Shown: piece by piece, positions 46,601 to 56,900 of the stretch | How the letters are laid out: the number at the start of each line of letters is the position of its first letter | How positions within the stretch are numbered: position 1 is the first letter of the stretch | NCBI GenBank assembly: GCA_900095095.1 | Contig: FMBT01000327.1 | Span: 248,001-312,000 of the forward strand | Length of the DNA stretch: 64,000 nt | Reading direction: 5' to 3' | From: Fragilariopsis cylindrus CCMP1102 | Lineage: Eukaryota; Bacillariophyta; Bacillariophyceae; Bacillariales; Bacillariaceae | Notes under the pieces: generated by a model | Seen by the model: the letters and a program-made list of their open reading frames with translations, nothing else | What the model was told of the DNA's origin: nothing | Database searches by the model: none | Translations under genes and position numbers: made by a program

Positions 46601-49418
46601 AGATACGGGAAAACGAACATTTCATACTATTCAGACCGAAGTACCGGGTATGATTGATACAGGGAAAAGGACGGCAGAAGCAATAGGAGATACTGCTCAA
46701 AAGGCCGGTGTAAAGGGAAAGGAAGTATACGAAAATGGTCGGAAGTACGCCGGGATCGTAAACGAGAAAATCCCAATACTAGTAGAGACGGGACAAGCTA
46801 TCTTACAAGACGAACAAAAGGTGAAGACTATTGCCGCTGGTGTCACTATTGGTGCCACTGTTGTTACTGCTTCCGTTGCCACCTACCAAGCAGAACAACT
46901 ACTAGAGAAAAAGACAGACGAAATAGACAAGGGCAGCAGCGACGGTCCTGTGCGAGAGCCTCCAAATTCTGTCGTTTCCGCCAAATCCACCAGGGAAGGG
47001 CCATCCCTCACGAATCACGATAAATCGACATCAAACCCCAATGTAGGGCCTTCGACGCCGGATAAGGAGAAGTTGATTCTCGCCTCAAAATTAAATACAA
47101 CAGCTTCAGCGACTCAAGAAATGACAAAAACTGAAACAACGGCATCTGTAGCGCCCGTGAAGAAGGTATCATCTCCAAGCTTTGGAATGCTTGGAGTGCA
47201 GAGTAATAAATTCGCTACTCTAACGACGCCCAAACCTATGCCAAAAGAAGCAACCAACGGAGATGGCGAAAACGAAACTAGCTCTGCTCCAAAACCTTTC
47301 CCTAGTCAGATCGGATCGAATGGCAAAGTCACGTTTCAACCTATAAATAATAGTACTGTATCGAAGGAAGATGTGGATGTGTCAAAGATCAATGTGCCTA
47401 AGATTAATAATATAATTTCCGCTCCTCAAATTGTTCCGGAGAAACAAAACTTTCCATCGACTGATGCAAAGAATAATCCGTCCAAGCCAATCTTTAATAG
47501 TACACAAGTTAAACCAGCATCGGAAGGGGTGATTGATGTTACTCCGAGCTTTGGGATACCCAATTTAAAGAATAATACCATATCAAACACAACGAAGGCT
47601 AAGTCCTCTACATCATTATTCGGAGTGACGCCGTCCACGGCATCTCACGGTCAAGATCAAGGTAAAAAGCTGTTCCCATCAATTCGGCAAAAGATGGACG
47701 GAAACAATAATAGCGAGAATATAAAGTCTCGCCCATTCCCTGTACAAGATAGGAAGGATTCTCCTTTTCCAGCGACAGGCAAAGCGAACCCAACAGTGGC
47801 ACTTGCCCAAGATGAAAAGAAGTTCCCATTGCCAACTGCGAATACAACATCAAAGAAGACTGATAGTACGCCGAGCTTTGGGATGCGTTATGCAAAAACA
47901 AATACCTCATCAAACAGTACAAATACTAAGGCCTCTACGCCATCGTCTACACCATTCGGTGTAACGTCGTCCTCGGCATCTCAAGGTCTAGATCAAGGTA
48001 AAAAGCTGTTCCCATCGTTTCCGCAAAAGATTAATGGTAATAATGATAGCGAGGATACAAAATCTCCCTCATTTCCTGTGCAAGATAGGAAGAAGTCTCC
48101 TTTTCCAGCTACAGGAACATCGGATCCAATTGAAAAGGATAAGTCTCCATTCCAATCAACTAATTCGTTTCCCGTAAAAGAAAAGAATAATTCTCCTTTT
48201 CCAGCGACAGGAACGCCGAATTCAACTGTGCCGCTTGACCAAGATGAAAAGAAGTCTCCATTCCCACCAACTAATCCAGCGACAGGAACATCGAATCCAA
48301 TTGAAAAGGAAAAGTTTCCATTCCCATCAACTAATTCATTTCCTGTAAAAGATAGGAATAATTCTTCCTTTCCAGCGACAGGAACATCGAAGAATTCAAC
48401 CGTGCCGCTTGCCCAAGATGAAAGGAAGTCTCCATTCCCACCAACTAATTCATTTCCTGTACAAGATAGGAATAAGTCTCCTTTTCCAGCGACAGGAACT
48501 TCGAATCCAACAGTACCGCATACCCAAGATGAAAAGAAAAAGTCTCCATTCCCATCACCATCGGGACCGGCACCCAATTTTGGAGTCTTGCCAAAAAAGA
48601 CCGAGACTTCTACTAATTCATTTCCTGTACAAGATACGAATAAATCCCCTTTTTCAGCGACAGGAACATCAAATTCAACCGTGCCGCTTGCCCAAAATGG
48701 AAAGCAAAAGCTTCCATTCCCATCACATATGTCATCGGGACAGAGACCTAATCTTGGGGTCTCACCAAAAAAGACCGAGACTTCTACCAGTCCATTTCCT
48801 GTACAAGATGAAAAGAAATTTCCTTTTCCATCGACAGGAACGTCGAATCCAACCGTGCCGCTTGCCCAAGATATAAAGAAGAGAAATCCATTCCCACCAC
48901 AAGGAGCGAGACCCAATTTTGGGGTCTCATCAAGAAATAACGAGACTTCTACTAAGAATTTCTTCCCAGGGGCATCTAATTCAAAACCAAATTTCGGGAT
49001 GCCGTCCACGCCAAAGCCCAATTTTGTTGTATCGAAAAATACTGAGAACAAAACAGCCAAGAAAGATCATCGATCTTATTTCACCGACACTTCCACTAGC
49101 GGATATGACGTGTCGCCAAATTTATCATCATCTTATAACACCAGTCCTTCGCCAGTGGAATCCGTCGTGGAGACCGCAGTGTCGGCGTCATCGGCGTCGT
49201 CGTTTCCAACTTATAACACCGGTCCTTTACCAGCGGAATCCGATTACATGTCACAATCTTCAACTGAAGAGAATCAAGAAAAGAGAAATAGTCCACGTAT
49301 AAGACCGCTCGAAGAAAGTTCTTTGAACAGAAACGAAGGAATGTATGGAAAGTCTCCCGATGAGCTTATGGCCGAGGTGATGAGAATAGCTCGTGAGCAA
49401 GAAAGAGAAGCTCGATAA
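43632..49418 (+). CDS. Paralogue F: presequence, W/HP box, PYLE box, amphipathic repeats and SPFP-repeat protein
   Basis: A single uninterrupted exon of 1928 residues. A basic N-terminal tail precedes the hydrophobic signal (KFLLAAATTAAAVTVTCCLS, about 42-62) and the VDAF-S site near 82. The W/HP box follows (VDWKLESNGKQITGRSANHP, DGELLTTACL, KGTKYELL), then SGNGMSPDSDS repeats, a Gly/Ala hydrophobic segment (NLAAATAVAAVSLGGGTLLSG), VALPYLEEQIRIAEMKL near 492, a Ser/Thr/Glu-rich region, and an amphipathic stretch of DTGKRTxxxI-type 11-residue units (about 960-1060), resembling late-embryogenesis-abundant helices. After a second hydrophobic segment (TIAAGVTIGATVVTASVA, about 1070) comes a long disordered tail with SPFPATGTSNPTVPLAQDE and SFPVQDRNKSPFP units. 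The motif here is SPFP/SPSFG rather than SPFG. There is no GOLD domain. It ends in a short charged helix. Confidence 0.8.
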   Translation: MNAMNENCGTKEQRGGRIRRNYPRRSSPQNNKKRRKDKTKFLLAAATTAAAVTVTCCLSASMNTLTSSSSSSNRNIVAVDAFSFNPFQQRHSRQQHRTKNTVSISSSSTSNEEIQETSNGENQENTNSNSMNPSLVDWKLESNGKQITGRSANHPLIPDGELLTTACLDLNCFDSDSDNEDINNLQAGDVITTIKGTKYELLKSSPESDFDFDTASSACQPGQVFKEDVFSYSTGLPYEDQLAFLDELTEMVKTLQAAEAGTTSTPMSSSTDSDPQSQTNMSMPPESPVSPDYYEQQGSSSRYKMYTSPAIDTVATVAVSPDKNRNNNNNDRGSDSDSGNGMSPDSDSGNGMSPDSDSDSGNGMSPDNNKFSSSSSSSSSAGSGTAQQQGLEESQRPTFSDDQLKQQQQQESLSTNNNNRILGGAGVVNLAAATAVAAVSLGGGTLLSGIGTDIMDEAKRQAEASLSPQAKELLASVTTKVQKESKVALPYLEEQIRIAEMKLEESRIEEKAKNVWNEIANSLNTPSSPRMETETTTTTIASATTTTANEEAAAVIPESIESISTREQAITDTTEKPGKAVSEKTANIENDAGEQPSLLESKKVAMVEESLSSTPLSSTPLSSTPLSSSSSLVANTANEEEAAAIIPESVEVISAIEEAVPATNSAEQSMGSSSVDNAVVDDVSMALKDEGGMASSATAIFEEKASTSIDAETDLTAKEQAPMANIADSDVADKATTDTNAEEWSAIENNAATEMVTEQAPMMNVENEEGESDTIQAQTAGEEQELVDTNRIVSEQLEAARLEVEKADGNDNDNNNNIEAATTIATVEENKNSFEKSSPSLIETFGGNFVVVEESQPGDVREPIRLSVDNTFLNEDYDVTTSDNSIIDNTVGSDTASSKRTVTGQNPTPEMMKDAITVEVERVVDSSSNKEGAISTETTTTKMPEIIVVAGGVFENGRHIIDTVSKNLPEMIDTGKKTAQSIADTGREVIDTGKRTFHTIQTEVPGMIDTGKRTAEAIGDTAQKAGVKGKEVYENGRKYAGIVNEKIPILVETGQAILQDEQKVKTIAAGVTIGATVVTASVATYQAEQLLEKKTDEIDKGSSDGPVREPPNSVVSAKSTREGPSLTNHDKSTSNPNVGPSTPDKEKLILASKLNTTASATQEMTKTETTASVAPVKKVSSPSFGMLGVQSNKFATLTTPKPMPKEATNGDGENETSSAPKPFPSQIGSNGKVTFQPINNSTVSKEDVDVSKINVPKINNIISAPQIVPEKQNFPSTDAKNNPSKPIFNSTQVKPASEGVIDVTPSFGIPNLKNNTISNTTKAKSSTSLFGVTPSTASHGQDQGKKLFPSIRQKMDGNNNSENIKSRPFPVQDRKDSPFPATGKANPTVALAQDEKKFPLPTANTTSKKTDSTPSFGMRYAKTNTSSNSTNTKASTPSSTPFGVTSSSASQGLDQGKKLFPSFPQKINGNNDSEDTKSPSFPVQDRKKSPFPATGTSDPIEKDKSPFQSTNSFPVKEKNNSPFPATGTPNSTVPLDQDEKKSPFPPTNPATGTSNPIEKEKFPFPSTNSFPVKDRNNSSFPATGTSKNSTVPLAQDERKSPFPPTNSFPVQDRNKSPFPATGTSNPTVPHTQDEKKKSPFPSPSGPAPNFGVLPKKTETSTNSFPVQDTNKSPFSATGTSNSTVPLAQNGKQKLPFPSHMSSGQRPNLGVSPKKTETSTSPFPVQDEKKFPFPSTGTSNPTVPLAQDIKKRNPFPPQGARPNFGVSSRNNETSTKNFFPGASNSKPNFGMPSTPKPNFVVSKNTENKTAKKDHRSYFTDTSTSGYDVSPNLSSSYNTSPSPVESVVETAVSASSASSFPTYNTGPLPAESDYMSQSSTEENQEKRNSPRIRPLEESSLNRNEGMYGKSPDELMAEVMRIAREQEREAR
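44629..44730 (+). repeat. 30-36 base coding repeat (SGNGMSPDSD units)
   Basis: Three to four near-identical units encoding DSGNGMSPDS, followed by an AGT run coding for poly-Ser up to about 44773. Confidence 0.85.
45462..45520 (+). repeat. 15-base coding repeat (STPLS units)
   Basis: Four copies of a TCATCGACACCATTG unit encode repeated S-S-T-P-L. Confidence 0.9.
48050..48900 (+). repeat. SPFPATGT coding repeats in paralogue F
   Basis: Degenerate units of 100-150 bases encode FPVQDRNKSPFPATGTSN and TVPLAQDEKKSPFP. They form the sticker-like part of the disordered tail. Confidence 0.8.
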
Positions 49419-50083
49419 AAAAGTCGAATATAAAAAAGATTTATACAACGGAATGACACCAAAAAAGCGAAGATAAAACGATTCATTCGTTGTAGATGCT
49501 TTATCGTCGACTCCAATTTATTATTTATGTTCAGGCATTGGATGCCTGCTTCTGCGATAGAATGAAGTTGAATGGTTTTACTATCTCTGTTGATTCACTC
49601 CCTCGAAGTCTAGTAAGAATCGAATCTGATATAATGATGCATACAATACTAGCTAGTAGTTTGAATCGAGTATAAATATAAGTCTAAAGCATTAGCTTCG
49701 TGATTTTAAATAATGCTTTTACTATGTGAACTGAAAACAACATCCATCTTTGGAGAGTAATAATGATCTATTTTGTTTTTAAATAGAATATTATTTTGTC
49801 GAGTCGTGATAAAAAGGTACGCTTTAATTATGCACGACTCACAATAATAGTATCTTTAGATATTTATTTTTATTCTTGCTGTATCGTACTTCAAGTATTC
49901 TCACTAGCAATCTTGTATTGATATAAACTTCAATCGCACTACGTGTTGCTTGCTAAGCAAGAGGAAAAGGGAATGAATCTATTTATTACTTGATGATCAT
50001 TGGTATCGCTCCTAGTGTAGGCAAAGAATAGGAGACTTGAAAAGAAAAAGATCAGCAGGGGTATTATAGAAAGCAACGCTAAG
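49419..50083. other. Spacer between paralogue F and the small presequence gene
   Basis: 665 AT-rich bases; no gene or notable repeat seen. It should contain the 3' end of F and the promoter of the next gene. Confidence 0.5.
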
Positions 50084-50716
50084 ATGACTAGTATACGAAC
50101 GACGGTGTTATCGTCTCTATTACTGTTCACAGTAGTCGTGCTGATGATTCCTCACGATGCAATAGTCGTAGACGCCTTTGTAACAAGCACATTCATAGTA
50201 AGAAAGACGCGACAATATGATTCTATTCTCGGGAGGAGGGTGCCTCTATTGCTTGTGTCTGTATCTCCCACCGAAGAAGACCAAACGACGACGAAGGAAA
50301 TAATAGTGAACCATCGGTGGTGGAATCAATCGGTGTTGGCGACGACGAAGACGACGACGACAACATCACCAGATGTGAATGGATCAGACGAGAAGGATGT
50401 AGCTGCCATTGACGACGACAACGACAAAGTTGACGAAGAAGACGAAGAAGACGAAACCACCAGAGGTCGTTTCCGTTTCCGTATTATTAATCGTATTGGG
50501 AATCTTACTAATCGTATTTTGAGACGTAACAGTCTATCTGAGGGGGCAGTTAATGAGGAAGAAGAGAGTTCCACCGAAGAAGAAGAAACGACGCCGAAGA
50601 AAATATTAACGAACAATCGGTGGTGGAATCAATCGGTAGCGGCGACGACGGCGACGACGACGGACATTGACATTGACGTTGACAACCTCGATGAAGACAA
50701 CATCAGCAACAAATAA
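50084..50716 (+). CDS. Small presequence protein with a duplicated RWWNQS module, second copy cut by an in-frame stop
   Basis: 210 residues from the ATG at 50084. A hydrophobic signal (SSLLLFTVVVLMIPHDAIV) ends in VDAF-V, a plastid-type site. An acidic low-complexity region follows with two copies of a module: copy one has NHRWWNQSVLATT, an acidic linker, then RGRFRFRIINRIGNLTNRIL and RRNSLSE; copy two has NNRWWNQSVAATT, an acidic linker, and stops at TAA 50714-50716. The same frame continues after that stop with a poly-Glu run, RGRVCILNPSGNLTNRIW and RRNNLS to the next stop at 50846-50848. The missing half of copy two therefore lies directly 3' of the stop. Function is unknown, and I recognise no family for the RWWNQS or GNLTNRI segments. 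Confidence 0.65.
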   Translation: MTSIRTTVLSSLLLFTVVVLMIPHDAIVVDAFVTSTFIVRKTRQYDSILGRRVPLLLVSVSPTEEDQTTTKEIIVNHRWWNQSVLATTKTTTTTSPDVNGSDEKDVAAIDDDNDKVDEEDEEDETTRGRFRFRIINRIGNLTNRILRRNSLSEGAVNEEEESSTEEEETTPKKILTNNRWWNQSVAATTATTTDIDIDVDNLDEDNISNK

Positions 50717-50848
50717 GAAAAAGAAGAAGAAGAAGAGGAAGAAGAAGCAAATCCCAGAGGTCGTGTTTGTATACTGAATCCTTCTGGGAATCTTACTAAT
50801 CGTATCTGGAGACGTAACAATCTATCTCAACAAACAGAAAAGGGATAA
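50717..50848 (+). pseudogene. Stranded 3' half of the second RWWNQS/GNLTNRI module
   Basis: 43 sense codons in frame with the upstream gene follow its TAA. They match the second half of the first module (RGR, GNLTNRI, RRN-x-LS). They are untranslated unless the stop is a sequence error or is read through. Confidence 0.6.
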
Positions 50849-51271
50849 GATGATAACCAAGACAATTGTGGTCTCTTAGTTGATAACGACAGAAATGGAT
50901 GAATCGTATGCGACTCTCGTATAATGCTGTGTGTATGTGGTAATACTTCAAGTAGTCTAATAATATTATAATATTTGTGTTTAATAATATACGTTTAATA
51001 AATTACTATATGACCTTGATTACAAATAATGTATGAGGAGCGCTAATCGCTTCATATGGTGTCGAATCCATTTTTTTCTAAATACACTAAAGAATACAAG
51101 GAATGTATCAATCGTAAATGAAAATGTCCACAGTTATGATCGAATAAGGAAAATTATCTATTAAGTAAGTATATCTAAAATTTATTGGATGCCTCAAAAT
51201 AGCGATATATTACACACATTATCATATATTAGTTCATTCCACTTGATTGTCGTGGTGACATTATTGTACCA
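50849..51271. other. Spacer without recognised features
   Basis: 423 AT-rich bases between the small presequence gene and the stop of the next minus-strand open frame. Nothing else is seen. Confidence 0.5.
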
Positions 51272-51739
51272 TCATAGATCCACGAAATGACCCCACGGAC
51301 CTCCTTCTTCGTCTTCGTTGCTGTTATTGATACTGTCGCTCTTATCTTGTTCCTGCCACTGATATTGATACTGCATGGCACGACTACTACCACCACCACC
51401 ACCACCACCACCACCGCTATAACGCCCTGGAACCGAAAACGATGATGCTGGTGATATAAATGGTACTGAACAAGAATTCGGCTTTTCGTATAAATAGCGT
51501 CGATTATTGTTCTCGTTCATACTACCGTTGATATTTTCGTCACTATTGTATGGGCCTAACCTATCACGAACACGGATATCGCTTCTTATTGTAGTGCATT
51601 TTTGCGTTCCTGTTTCATCGTTATTATATTTTCTCATACTGGTACTGCTCAAAGAAAGGAGACTTATTCTTCGTTGTCGGCGCCATTGCGAAGAAAGGGA
51701 AGAGCTAGAAGAAAAGCTGTTCATCATAATCCCAGGCAT
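51272..51739 (-). CDS. Small hypothetical protein
   Basis: 155 residues from the ATG at 51739. The N-terminus is Ser/Arg-rich (QWRRQRRISLLSLSS), the middle is mixed (SDIRVRDRLGPYNSDENING), and a poly-Gly run precedes the acidic C-terminus ending GPWGHFVDL. It has no signal peptide, membrane segment or known motif. The defined C-terminal end and mixed composition make it more gene-like than other spacer frames, but an extra exon or chance cannot be excluded. Confidence 0.4.
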   Translation of the reverse strand: MPGIMMNSFSSSSSLSSQWRRQRRISLLSLSSTSMRKYNNDETGTQKCTTIRSDIRVRDRLGPYNSDENINGSMNENNNRRYLYEKPNSCSVPFISPASSFSVPGRYSGGGGGGGGGSSRAMQYQYQWQEQDKSDSINNSNEDEEGGPWGHFVDL

Positions 51740-53967
51740 GGTTGGTTCAATGCTGTTGATTGTATGTTTGACTTTTCTTTTGTTTCTGCTTTTTGCAACT
51801 GTACGAATGTAGATTCTTTTTTTATGTAGCTACTACTTCCGAAGTTTGAATGTATCATAAAAAGTAGACTGTTTGTATCATCACTCATTCTATGGAACAG
51901 ACATCTGACGCTTCCCCCTTACACATTCTCAATTGTGTGGCGTCGCATTAGGAACACATATTTTGAGAATGACGAGAACAATTGAAGGCGTTTGGATATC
52001 GATGGTTTGATGTGACTTTTCGCTTAAAGATGCGTTGATTCTAGACGATTGCGCCACATCACTCACCGTGTCGAAGCAATTTTGTCAAATCAATCAAACG
52101 GTGCCGAGAAAAGCTGCTACAAGCTTGTATGATAATATCTCCTCCCCTGTTTCCTATCATAAAACGATTGCGCCACATCGCTCACCGTGTCGAAGCAATA
52201 AATGTTACCATAAAGAACAGCTGGCTGTGAGATCTCTTACCGTTTCCTATTGTGATGGTTGCCTTCAAATTCTTTCGAATGAATTACAATTAAGCCTTTC
52301 AGAGGACAAAAGAATGTTCTGTGAATGGCGAAATACGTAGATAAAAATTTATACGAGATATTTAAAAAATCGCAACTCCCTAATGAAAACACTATTGTTT
52401 GAAAAATATTGCTTGTCAAGCCCCTTTAATATTTTTTACTTAAAGACTAAACTCTCTTTTTGAATAAACAAAGTAGGCATTACTGTACCCTAAGTTAGTC
52501 TCAACATTGTATAATATCTTATAACATGTGGGGGCATTCTACTACCAAACAATGAAGCTGAATATCATCTTTCCCTTTCCCATCTCTACTTCTTGGATGT
52601 TCTTTTCCCTAATTCAACAACATTTATCTTCTATTTCTAAACCACCGCATGTAATTTGTGTAATGTTCAGTTTACCATCACATGCTTGTCATAAAATATT
52701 ACCATCACACACAAGATAATAATGGGGTAATCACACGGTATTATCAGCTACGCAAAGGTAAGATCAAAGGAGGCAAGTTTGCATCATACTCATCTGGATT
52801 ACCTGCTAGACGATAGTCCTCATGCCGGCGTATAGTATAGTATAGTAAGTATCCTTCATGAACTACACCCTTTTGCATGTTTTTGGAGTTTGTTGGCTGA
52901 ATCAATATCAACATTCATTTGATAAGAGTGGAAAAGGAGCAATGATGTTGTTCAATTTTCATGCCATGGAACAAGAATAATCTCGAAGTAGTTGGTCGGA
53001 AGGGGAACATATTCTCGTTGAAGGTTTGGTGGATCAACTAAAAGACCCCTATAGCTTGAGAGCTGTTAAACATTTAAAAGAGCTAGAACTTAAATTTACA
53101 CAAATAAAAATAGTTGTCAAAGGGAATAAATCTGTCAAACCATCCTCTTCTTTGTTGAGTGCTGAACTAGACAATACTAGCAATCAAGCAGAGAAAAGGA
53201 AAAGGAATTATGTGTGTAGTGCTCCCACTGTGCATGTAGGAGTAAGGCCTGAGTACCTAGGGAAGGACTGACCAAGGACTGATCATACAAGTAGACATGT
53301 TTATGGGTTTCCATGGTCAGCATAAAATGTTCTGAATGATTCAAGTGTTCCTGGAGGTCTCTTCTCTCCTGGTTCTATATATAACTTGTTATTTAAAAGC
53401 TGCCGCGCCAGCCACTCTTCCCCGCCTTAGAAAGGCTAACGAGACAACGGCCGACCTGCCTTTTCCTGGTTCTATGATAACTTGTTCATTGTTATCATCA
53501 AGGCACACTTGTTTTATTTCATCTGTGTAAGCAACAGTAATAGGGTTGGTTGACCTTTTTTTGCTGCATGTTGCTTTCCTCGGAGGAAGAAGCACGTGGT
53601 AACGTCCAAAAGTTGTTGTTGTCGGGCTTTGTTTGTGCTTTGTTTTTACCTGGAGAAAGTTTTTTTTGATGACGTCATGTGCACTCCGTTGCGCGCCAAG
53701 CTCAGTCCCCGCCGCGCCCAAGTTCGATTGATCCTTTCAATGTAAACATCAACATGTGTACTATTTTGTACCGGCAGGCAAGTGCATCATCAAATAACAA
53801 AACAAAAAGACAAAAGACAACAACCACTAACTTCAAAATCGAGGGATAATACTTGTAGGACATAAGTTACCGTAATCGTAACCAAGAAGGAAGGAAGGAA
53901 GGAAAAAGAGAACATTATCGTTCCTCTCTCAGTTGTTCTATCCACTCTTTTTGCTGTTGATGATAAA
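51740..53967. other. 2.2 kb spacer with short direct repeats and possible relics
   Basis: Contains a 36-base direct repeat (52045-52080 and 52164-52199), a partial repeat of a TCCTGGTTCTAT...ATAACTTGTT stretch (about 53367 and 53463), two low-support open frames (53026-53271 plus and 53389-53721 minus), a GC-rich patch near 53680-53715 and a GGAA run near 53888-53904 just before paralogue G. Confidence 0.5.
52045..52199. repeat. 36-base direct repeat pair
   Basis: Positions 52045-52080 and 52164-52199 match over 36 bases with one difference (core GCGCCACATC, CTCACCGTGTCGAAGCAAT), start-to-start distance 119. No open frame explains the conservation. Confidence 0.85.
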
Positions 53968-56900
53968 ATGAGATTTCATCCGTTAGCGGTATCGGTCGTC
54001 GTAGGCGCATTGGCATCATCTTCGTTTTCTTCTTTTTCGACAGTGGTGTATGCCTTTGTGGTACCAACATCGTTATCCCAAACTACTGCACAACGGTATC
54101 TAACAAAATCAAAAACAACGGCACGCTATTTGGGTGATGGTGGTTTTGGTGGTGATTCCACGTACCTGTCGTTAGATGACGATACCCCCACATCGTCGTC
54201 GTCGTCGTCGTCGTCATCATCACCATCACTATCGCCAACAACAAGGAGAAAACCAGAACCAAATGCACGTGTGCAAAATAGACGTGCCCAACTCGAAGCC
54301 GATCTAGCTGCTGCCGAAGAATCTAAAGCTCGTACAGCACAACAATTGTCAGAAGCGGAAGAATTTCGTTCAGCCTTAGCTGCACAAGAAGCAAAAGCTA
54401 TTAAGGAAGCAGAAGCGTTAGATGCGAGACTGAAAGCCTTTGAAGAGAGACAAGCCAAAGCTGCTAAAACCGGTGGGAGCATTAAAATTTTTACCACCAT
54501 CGGTGAAATTGCAGGTACATTTACTGCAGTAATTGGTGCACGTGCCGTATTGGCAGAACGTAGTCAAAAAGTCGAGGAAGAACGTTTGCGAAGAGAAGAA
54601 GAACAACGGATAGCCGAAGAAAAAGCGGAGAAGCTAGCGAGACAACAGAACTCGAGGGAAAATGTGTTACCTATAGTAGTTGGTACGGTTGGGCTAGGTG
54701 CATTTGGAGCTTTCTTTGGTGGAGGCATTGGTGGTGGGGGAAGTGAATCCATCGTCAACAGCATGAGCAAGAATGCTCTACAGAACACCATGGGCAACCA
54801 ACAACAATCTGTAGGTCCTGACAACTCTCCAACTGTTGAAATGCCATACCTCGAGAAACAAATCGCTAAAGCAGAAACGAAATCAAAACAAAAAAGAATA
54901 TCGACAGGACCAAAATCGAAACGGACATTAGCACGAGAAGCCGCAGAAGAACAAAAGGCTATAGAAACAAGATTGGAGGCTCGTTTGGTACGTACAAAAA
55001 TTATGATGTATTTATTATTTTTATCTCGCTCTGTAATCTTTATCTTTGGCGTATCTTATATTTCTAAAATTTCGACTTCCGGTATGACGAATTAACATTG
55101 ATTTTTCAAATCTATTCTAAAGGCTGATGCACCCGATCGAGAAGCAGCCGAAGTCGAGTCACAAGCTGCTGCAGAATCAGCTACTGCGGAGGAAATAAAG
55201 ATCGAGGCAGAACGTAAAGCATTGCTAGAGAGACAGGAAGTAGAGCGCACAGTGGCCGAAGAAAAACTTGCTGCCGAACAAAAACTTGCTGCTGAACAAA
55301 AACTTGCTGCCGAACAAAAACTTGCTACCGAACAAAAACTTGCTGCCGGACAAAAAGCCCTAGAAAAAAAACAGCGAATTGCAGCGGAAGAGAGAGCTCA
55401 GGCGGATAAACTTTCCACTGAAAATCGAATTAAAACAGAGAACATAGCTCGTAATAAAGCAGAAAAGGAAGCTAAACAAAAAGAGGAAGCTCAAAATAAT
55501 GCAGAAAAACTTGACGCCGTCAAACGGGAAGCCGTTGCCCTGTAAGTTTTGGTATATCACAAACCACCCTTCTTGTTTTTGAAATACTGTATACAAAAAC
55601 CAACCAACAAATATACACAGTCGCTAGGTTGCTGTTCGAGACGCTCGTTTTGTTCCAATCCATTCATTCGTGCGAGATGTATGTGGCTTTATTACCTGAC
55701 TTACCCTTCACCCGACATCTGGTTATTTTTCTCTCTACTTTTGTTCATAACATTTAATCTATATAACTGCATGGTGGTGTAGTGAGTTGTTAAAAGAACA
55801 AAATGCTGAATCAAATGGTTATTTTCCAAAGGTACCGGCAGTGTCAGAAATGTTGTTTGGAGACAAAAAGCCATCACAGGTCACCGACAAAGGATTGTCA
55901 AATATTTTTAATGGAATCCCGATCGTTGTGGGAGGAGTTGCGTTAGCCGGGATAGCGGTAGCAGCGGCCATTATAGCCGCAAATGAGTCTCCATCTGTTA
56001 GTAGGTAAGTTCCGACAAGAAACGAATGAATCGACCCTTTGCACTGCGATTTAATTGCCAAAATTTATCTACCACTAGTTGATTCAATTAAAGAATACTC
56101 TAACATTATATGATGACGTTATCTATTTTCCAGTACATTCAAGGTAACTGGGAAATCACCCAAAGATTATATGGAGGCACCTGGTGCTGATACTACATCT
56201 GCACCTAAAAGTGCACCTGCACCTGCTCCACGAGGGACTGTTCGTATTCCACAACCTGAAGAGACTGTATCATCATCGTTACCTAGCCAAAGCAAAAACA
56301 CACTTCGGGATGAATTGTCCAAACAAAGGGCCAATATTAATCAACAAGCAGCAGAAAAATCGTCAATTGCTTCTAGTCCTTCGTCGGATTCTGCTAATAG
56401 CTTCGCACCACCTCCGACCAGAAAATCGTTCTCGCCTTATGGAAATATGAAGCCTCGAGCGGCATCAAGCGATCCTCTCTCAGCTTCGATGACACCAACA
56501 GTAACAGCTTCGAGCCCAGCATTCGCTGAGACTGACGCCTCCTCTTCTTCGTGGTCACCGTCACCGTCAACGTCGGATACCGCAGCTACCGGTGCGTTCT
56601 ATCTCGAGGGTATGGGCAGTGGAGGACAATCAGATGTTCCTCTTCCTGCGAAGAATTCCTTCTCTCCCTTCGGAGGAAAAAAACCTACATCGATCATGAA
56701 TGATCCATTGTCTTCTAATACAGCTTCACAAGATTTGATGGGTGGCGGCGGCAACATCAGCAATCCAGTAGTTCAGTCATCTCCTGTATCCCCCCAGCCA
56801 TCTCTTCCTGAACCCGACTCTTCCGGTCCAGTATCGTTATTGCTTAATGGATCTTATATGGATACAATCGGAGCGGGGTCATCCTCTGCAGCTCCTAAAA

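Noticed and set aside
43632-49418. Silaffin or cingulin-type frustule protein for the Ser/Lys-rich members
   Set aside because: No regular KxxK-type lysine clusters, and an A-F site follows the signal peptide. A wall role is not excluded but is less supported.
53026-53271. 81-codon open frame (KDPYSLRAVKHLKELELKFTQ...)
   Set aside because: Somewhat protein-like but short, with no ATG in good context (starts from GTG/TTG), no motif and no neighbour. Possibly a relic.
53389-53721. 110-codon minus-strand open frame
   Set aside because: Contains a short duplicated stretch shared with its own flank and no recognisable domain. Not enough to call a gene.
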